Origin: Mycobacterium bohemicum DSM 44277
GTDB taxonomy: Bacteria > Actinomycetota > Actinomycetes > Mycobacteriales > Mycobacteriaceae
Direction: 5' to 3'
DNA length: 64,000 nt
Assembly: GCF_001053185.1 (NCBI RefSeq)
Contig: NZ_CSTD01000005.1
Coordinates: forward strand, 124,001 to 188,000
In this document: piece by piece, positions 61,036 through 64,000 of the stretch
Numbering within the stretch: the first letter of the stretch is position 1
How the letters are laid out: the number at the start of each line of letters is the position of its first letter
The notes under the pieces: generated by a model
The model's database searches: none
Told to the model about the DNA's origin: nothing
The model's input: the letters and a program-made list of their open reading frames with translations, nothing else
Translations under genes and position numbers: made by a program

Positions 61036-62617
61036 CCGACCTGTCGTGGTAGGCGGTGCCACGGGGCTCCCGCTCCCACAGCGTCTCTCCGGCGCGCGGT
61101 GCCGTTCCCTCGGCGATCAGCTGGCGCTTGAGCACCTTGTGGGTGGCGGTGCTGGGCAGGTCGGCGGCGATGCGGACGTAGCGCGGGCGCGCCTTGGGCG
61201 ACAGGTCGGATTGCGCGTCGAGGAAGGCCTCGAATTCCACCGGGTCCAGGGTGTCACCTTCGTTGAGCACGATGGCGGCCATCACCTGGTCGCCGACGCG
61301 ATCGTCCGGGACGGCGTACACCGCGACGCGGTTGATCGCGCTGTGGCGCAGCAGGATTCGCTCGATGGGCGCTGCGGCCAGATTCTCCCCGTCCACCCGC
61401 ATCCAGTCGGCGGTGCGCCCGGCCAGATAGATCCAGCCGTCGGCGTCCTTGTACGCGAGGTCGCCCGACCAGTACATGCCGTGGCGCATCCGTTCGGCGT
61501 TGGCTTCGGCGTCGTTGTAGTAGCCGGTGAAGAAACCCGAACCCATGGTGTTGACCAGTTCGCCCACCGCCTCGTCGGCGTTGACGAGCGCTCCGGCGGA
61601 GTTGAAGCGCGCGACGGCGCACTCGGTGAGGGTGTCGCTGTGGTAGATCGCGACCCCGTCGAATCCCCTGCCGATCGAGCCCTTGGGGGTGCCGGGTTCG
61701 CGCACGACGATGATGGCGTTCTCCGTCGAGCCGAAGCCGTCTTCCACCTGGACGCCGAACCGGCGCGCGAACTCGTCGATGTCCTTGTCGTTGGCCTCGT
61801 TTCCGAACGCCACGCGCAGCGGGTTGTCCGCGTCGTCGTCGCGTTCGGGGGTGGCCAGGATGTAGGCCAGCGGCTTGCCCACGTAGTTCATGTATGTGGC
61901 GCCGTACCGGCGCACGTCGTCCAGAAAGTGGGTGGCCGAGAACTTCGCCGGCACGATGGCCGCGCCGGAGACCACCGCGGGCGCCCACCCCGCGACGACG
62001 GCATTGGAGTGAAACAGCGGCATGGACACGTAGCAGGTGTCCTGCGACGTGAGCGCGAAGCGCTCGACGAGGTTCATCCCCGCGAACGTGGCCATCAGGT
62101 GTGAGACCTGCACCGCCTTGGGATTTCCGCTCGTCCCCGAGGTGAAGATCATCATGAACGGGTCCATCGCGGTGACCTCCCGGTGGGCCACCAACTCGCC
62201 CCCGCCACCGACGAATTCGGCCCACTGGGGCGTGGAGATGTCCAACACCGGGGTTCCCTCGAGGTCGATGTCGTCGAGCAGGCCGCGATGTTCGGCGTCG
62301 GTCACCACGAACTGACAGTGCGCGCGGCGGATGTCGGCGGCCAACGCCGCGCCGCGCCGGGTGGTGTTCAGCCCGCACAGCACATAGCCGCCGAGCCCGG
62401 CGGCCGCCATCTGGGCGAGCATCTCGGGCGTGTTGCCCAGCAGGACGCCGATGTGCATCGGTCGGTTCGAGTCGGCGGCGCCGAGCAGCGCCGCCGCCCG
62501 CGCCGCCGCGTGCCCCAGGTATTGGGCCCAAGTCCATTCGAGATCGCGGTATTTCACCGCGGTCGCCGGGTCGGACAGGCGCTTGCGCAACAGCGCCTGG
62601 ATCGTGTCGTCTGTCAT
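60980..62617 (-). CDS. Acyl-CoA synthetase (FadD-type)
   Basis: A 545-residue ANL-superfamily ligase that activates a carboxylic acid as acyl-AMP and then acyl-CoA. The AMP-binding loop is MIFTSGTSGNPKAVQ (T159-K167), followed by GFGSTENAI, and YWSGDLAYKDADGWIYLAGR with the hinge region. It resembles FadD17-like enzymes, which activate steroid side-chain acids, but I cannot choose the substrate. The 19-bp operator lies about 45 bases upstream of its ATG (62617), linking it with the TetR gene at 44.9 kb. The SDR gene lies 84 bases upstream on the same strand. Confidence 0.92.
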   Translation of the reverse strand: MTDDTIQALLRKRLSDPATAVKYRDLEWTWAQYLGHAAARAAALLGAADSNRPMHIGVLLGNTPEMLAQMAAAGLGGYVLCGLNTTRRGAALAADIRRAHCQFVVTDAEHRGLLDDIDLEGTPVLDISTPQWAEFVGGGGELVAHREVTAMDPFMMIFTSGTSGNPKAVQVSHLMATFAGMNLVERFALTSQDTCYVSMPLFHSNAVVAGWAPAVVSGAAIVPAKFSATHFLDDVRRYGATYMNYVGKPLAYILATPERDDDADNPLRVAFGNEANDKDIDEFARRFGVQVEDGFGSTENAIIVVREPGTPKGSIGRGFDGVAIYHSDTLTECAVARFNSAGALVNADEAVGELVNTMGSGFFTGYYNDAEANAERMRHGMYWSGDLAYKDADGWIYLAGRTADWMRVDGENLAAAPIERILLRHSAINRVAVYAVPDDRVGDQVMAAIVLNEGDTLDPVEFEAFLDAQSDLSPKARPRYVRIAADLPSTATHKVLKRQLIAEGTAPRAGETLWEREPRGTAYHDRSATPGQPGGASVPSTAAPA

Positions 62618-62650
62618 GGATCCACCTCCACTACGCCCGCCGCGGCTGCG

Positions 62651-62669
62651 AGACGAGACGGTCCGTCTT
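62651..62669. promoter_or_regulatory. TetR-type operator, copy 2 of 2
   Basis: AGACGAGACGGTCCGTCTT, identical over 19 bases to the site at 45602-45620, lies between the SDR stop and the acyl-CoA synthetase start. A TACCAT -10-like hexamer (reverse strand, 62671-62676) is adjacent, so bound repressor would cover the promoter. Confidence 0.65.
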
Positions 62670-62701
62670 ATGGTAGCGGGCGGTTCCGGCCGGAGTTGAC
62701 C

Positions 62702-63454
62702 CTATCCGCCCACCATCATCAGGCCGCCGTCCACCGCCAGCAGCTGCCCGGTGATGAAGCCCGCGCCGGTGCCGGACAGGAACACCAGGACCGGGCCTAG
62801 GTCGCGCGTCGGATCGCCCAGCGTGCCGCCCAGCGGAATCATCATCTTCATCTGCTGGTCGATGAGCGCGCCCGCCTCGGGCCCGAGGAATTCCCGCAAC
62901 CGGTCGGCCCCGGCCGTCTGCACCGCCGGCGCCAGCGCGTTGACGGTGACCTTGTCGGCGGCCCAGGCCTTGGCGGCCGAGCGCGTCCACGCCTGCACGG
63001 CGCCCTTGGTCGCGGCATAGACGGCCGAGATCGGGCTTCCCATCACGGCTTCCGACGACCCGAAATTGATGATGGCGCCGCCGGACCCCTTCATGACGGA
63101 GTACGCGGCCTGGTTGGTCAGGATGGTCGCCTTGACGTTGGTGTCCAACAGGAACGAGATGTCGTCGACGGCGATGTAGCCGGGTATCCCCGCCTGCCAC
63201 AGCCCGGCGGCATTCACCAGCACGTCGAGCCCGCCCATGCCCTCGGCGGCTTGCCGCACCATCGCCGAGACGGCGTCGGCGTCGCGCACGTCGCACTGCA
63301 GCCAGGTCGCGGCCGAATCCTCGGGGGGCGGCGCGCGGTGGTAGGTCGCGGTCACCGCGGCGCCGGCCTCGGTGAGGACTCCGACGGCGGCCGCGCCGAT
63401 TCCGGTGGCCCCGCCGGTGACCAGGATGCGTCGGCCCTGCAGCGCGTTTTCCAT
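62702..63454 (-). CDS. Short-chain dehydrogenase/reductase
   Basis: A 250-residue classical SDR. The cofactor motif is TGGATGIG (residues 13-20), NAAG is at the beta4 strand, and the active site is YAATK in SAVYAATKGAV with serine in NFGSSEA. The C-terminal FITGQLLAVDGG is typical. It may act as a hydroxyacyl-CoA dehydrogenase of the adjacent pathway. ATG 63454 lies 77 bases from the stop of the alpha/beta hydrolase gene, with a long inverted repeat between them. Confidence 0.93.
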   Translation of the reverse strand: MENALQGRRILVTGGATGIGAAAVGVLTEAGAAVTATYHRAPPPEDSAATWLQCDVRDADAVSAMVRQAAEGMGGLDVLVNAAGLWQAGIPGYIAVDDISFLLDTNVKATILTNQAAYSVMKGSGGAIINFGSSEAVMGSPISAVYAATKGAVQAWTRSAAKAWAADKVTVNALAPAVQTAGADRLREFLGPEAGALIDQQMKMMIPLGGTLGDPTRDLGPVLVFLSGTGAGFITGQLLAVDGGLMMVGG

Positions 63455-63458
63455 GCCA

Positions 63459-63516
63459 GCGAGCGTAACGCCACGGCGAGATTCCGCCCGAGTTTCGGCC
63501 GTGGCGTTACGCTCGC
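63459..63516. repeat. 19-bp perfect inverted repeat
   Basis: GCGAGCGTAACGCCACGGC (63459-63477) and its exact reverse complement (63498-63516) are separated by 20 bases. It fills the gap between the alpha/beta hydrolase stop and the SDR start, both on the minus strand. It would form a very stable hairpin. It shares GAGCGT/ACGCTC ends with the palindromes at 49.57-49.62 kb. Confidence 0.85.
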
Positions 63517-63531
63517 GAAAGGGGCCGGGAG

Positions 63532-64000
63532 TTAGGCGCGCACCGCGATCGTCGACAGCAGCTCGGCCAGCCGGTCCGGTTGGTCCACCATCGAGAACGT
63601 CCGCGCCCCCTCGATCACCTCGAGCCGGGCGTTCGGGATCGTCTCGGCCAGCCGCCGGCCGTCCTCCCGCTCGAAGAACACGTCGTCGGCCGACCAGGCG
63701 ACCAGGGTGGGCAGGTCGATTTCGGGCAGCCGGGCGGCGACGCCGGTGGTGATTTCGGTGCGCATCGAGAGGGTGAACTGGCGAAGGTCCTCCGCGACCG
63801 CCGGGTCGGAGATCCCCGGGCGCACCCATTCTTCGGTGAGCGCGTCGATGTTGCGGTGCGCCAGGCCGTCGAACGCGCGCTTGCGCGCAGCGGGCACCCG
63901 CATCGCCTGCGCCACGGCCCGGAACGTCGCCTTGGTCTTCGCCGCGAGGATCACCGGCTTGAGGATCGGGGGCGGAAAGTGTTCGAACGCATCGCAACTC
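63532..64000 (-). CDS. Alpha/beta hydrolase, C-terminal part (cut by window end)
   Basis: The last 155 or so codons of an alpha/beta-fold hydrolase whose start lies beyond the window. The frame is open to base 64000 and reads DAFEHFPPPILKP near the edge, a common feature of the family's cap region. It then runs through IDLPTLVAWSADDVFFERED, with the acid residue of the triad, to IEGARTFSMVDQPDRLAELL. The usual terminal histidine (G-H-x-x) region reads GARTFSMVDQP, so the histidine is absent or shifted. The nucleophile region is not in the window. Confidence 0.88.
   Translation of the reverse strand, partial: SCDAFEHFPPPILKPVILAAKTKATFRAVAQAMRVPAARKRAFDGLAHRNIDALTEEWVRPGISDPAVAEDLRQFTLSMRTEITTGVAARLPEIDLPTLVAWSADDVFFEREDGRRLAETIPNARLEVIEGARTFSMVDQPDRLAELLSTIAVRA

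Noticed and set aside
1..64000. tRNA, rRNA, insertion sequences, prophage, CRISPR
   Set aside because: None seen: no transposase, integrase or phage protein, and no regular spaced repeats. Repeats found are single inverted or short tandem ones.

Overview
The window looks like chromosome of a Mycobacterium, probably a slow grower; placement in the avium complex is only a guess. The signs are high G+C, GTG starts with short purine-rich ribosome sites, a cyclopropane-mycolate-type methyltransferase, a WS/DGAT acyltransferase, F420-dependent LLM oxidoreductases, a DUF732 secreted protein, an Eis-like acetyltransferase, CtaD, and dense lipid and CoA genes. I see no tRNA, rRNA, insertion sequence, prophage or CRISPR array. 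Genes are closely packed on both strands.

Layout. 0.1-4.7 kb: a 1430-residue kinase/receiver/SpoIIE-phosphatase/anti-sigma protein coupled to a STAS protein. 4.7-8.1 kb: two LLM oxidoreductases, a MarR regulator with a likely operator, and an epimerase-like protein. 8.3-10.7 kb: an operon of a PF10118 'metal-dependent hydrolase', a ferredoxin and a ferredoxin reductase. The first protein carries a complete di-iron ligand pattern. 10.8-20.3 kb: FNT channel, RsbW-like protein, WS/DGAT, MalQ, mycolate methyltransferase, small proteins, a broken SCO6745-family gene and a ketopantoate-reductase-like enzyme. 20.5-29 kb: a large PLP decarboxylase, hemerythrin, MFS transporter, lipoprotein, CtaD and a secreted DUF4185-like protein. 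29-36 kb: TetR/P450 pair, a frameshifted eis-like gene, TetR/acyl-CoA dehydrogenase operon and an orphan PrrB-like kinase. 36-44.9 kb: Rieske oxygenase with D-aminoacylase-like enzyme, phosphotransferase, RsbW/STAS pair with a 12-G tract, a cytochrome b561 remnant, class I aldolase, a triple DUF190 protein and a DUF732 protein.

44.9-64 kb reads as a catabolic region for a CoA-activated compound: TetR, fused acyl-CoA dehydrogenase, two cysteine-less thiolase-fold/DUF35 pairs, sulfotransferase/DUF1214 with its own TetR, amidohydrolase, double CaiB-type CoA-transferase, PadR, acyl-CoA synthetase, SDR and an alpha/beta hydrolase cut by the window end. An identical 19-bp palindromic site precedes the fused dehydrogenase (45.60 kb) and the acyl-CoA synthetase (62.65 kb). 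This ties both ends of the region to one regulator, most simply the TetR at 44.9 kb. An atypical pyruvate kinase sits in the middle.

Two themes recur. First, partner-switching sigma control: three sites carry SpoIIE, RsbW or STAS proteins, and SigF-like promoters lie nearby. Second, gene decay: three broken genes (SCO6745 family, eis-like, cytochrome b561). All functions are inferred by reading the sequence; no database search was run. The first 104 bases, upstream of the first gene's stop, show nothing I can assign.
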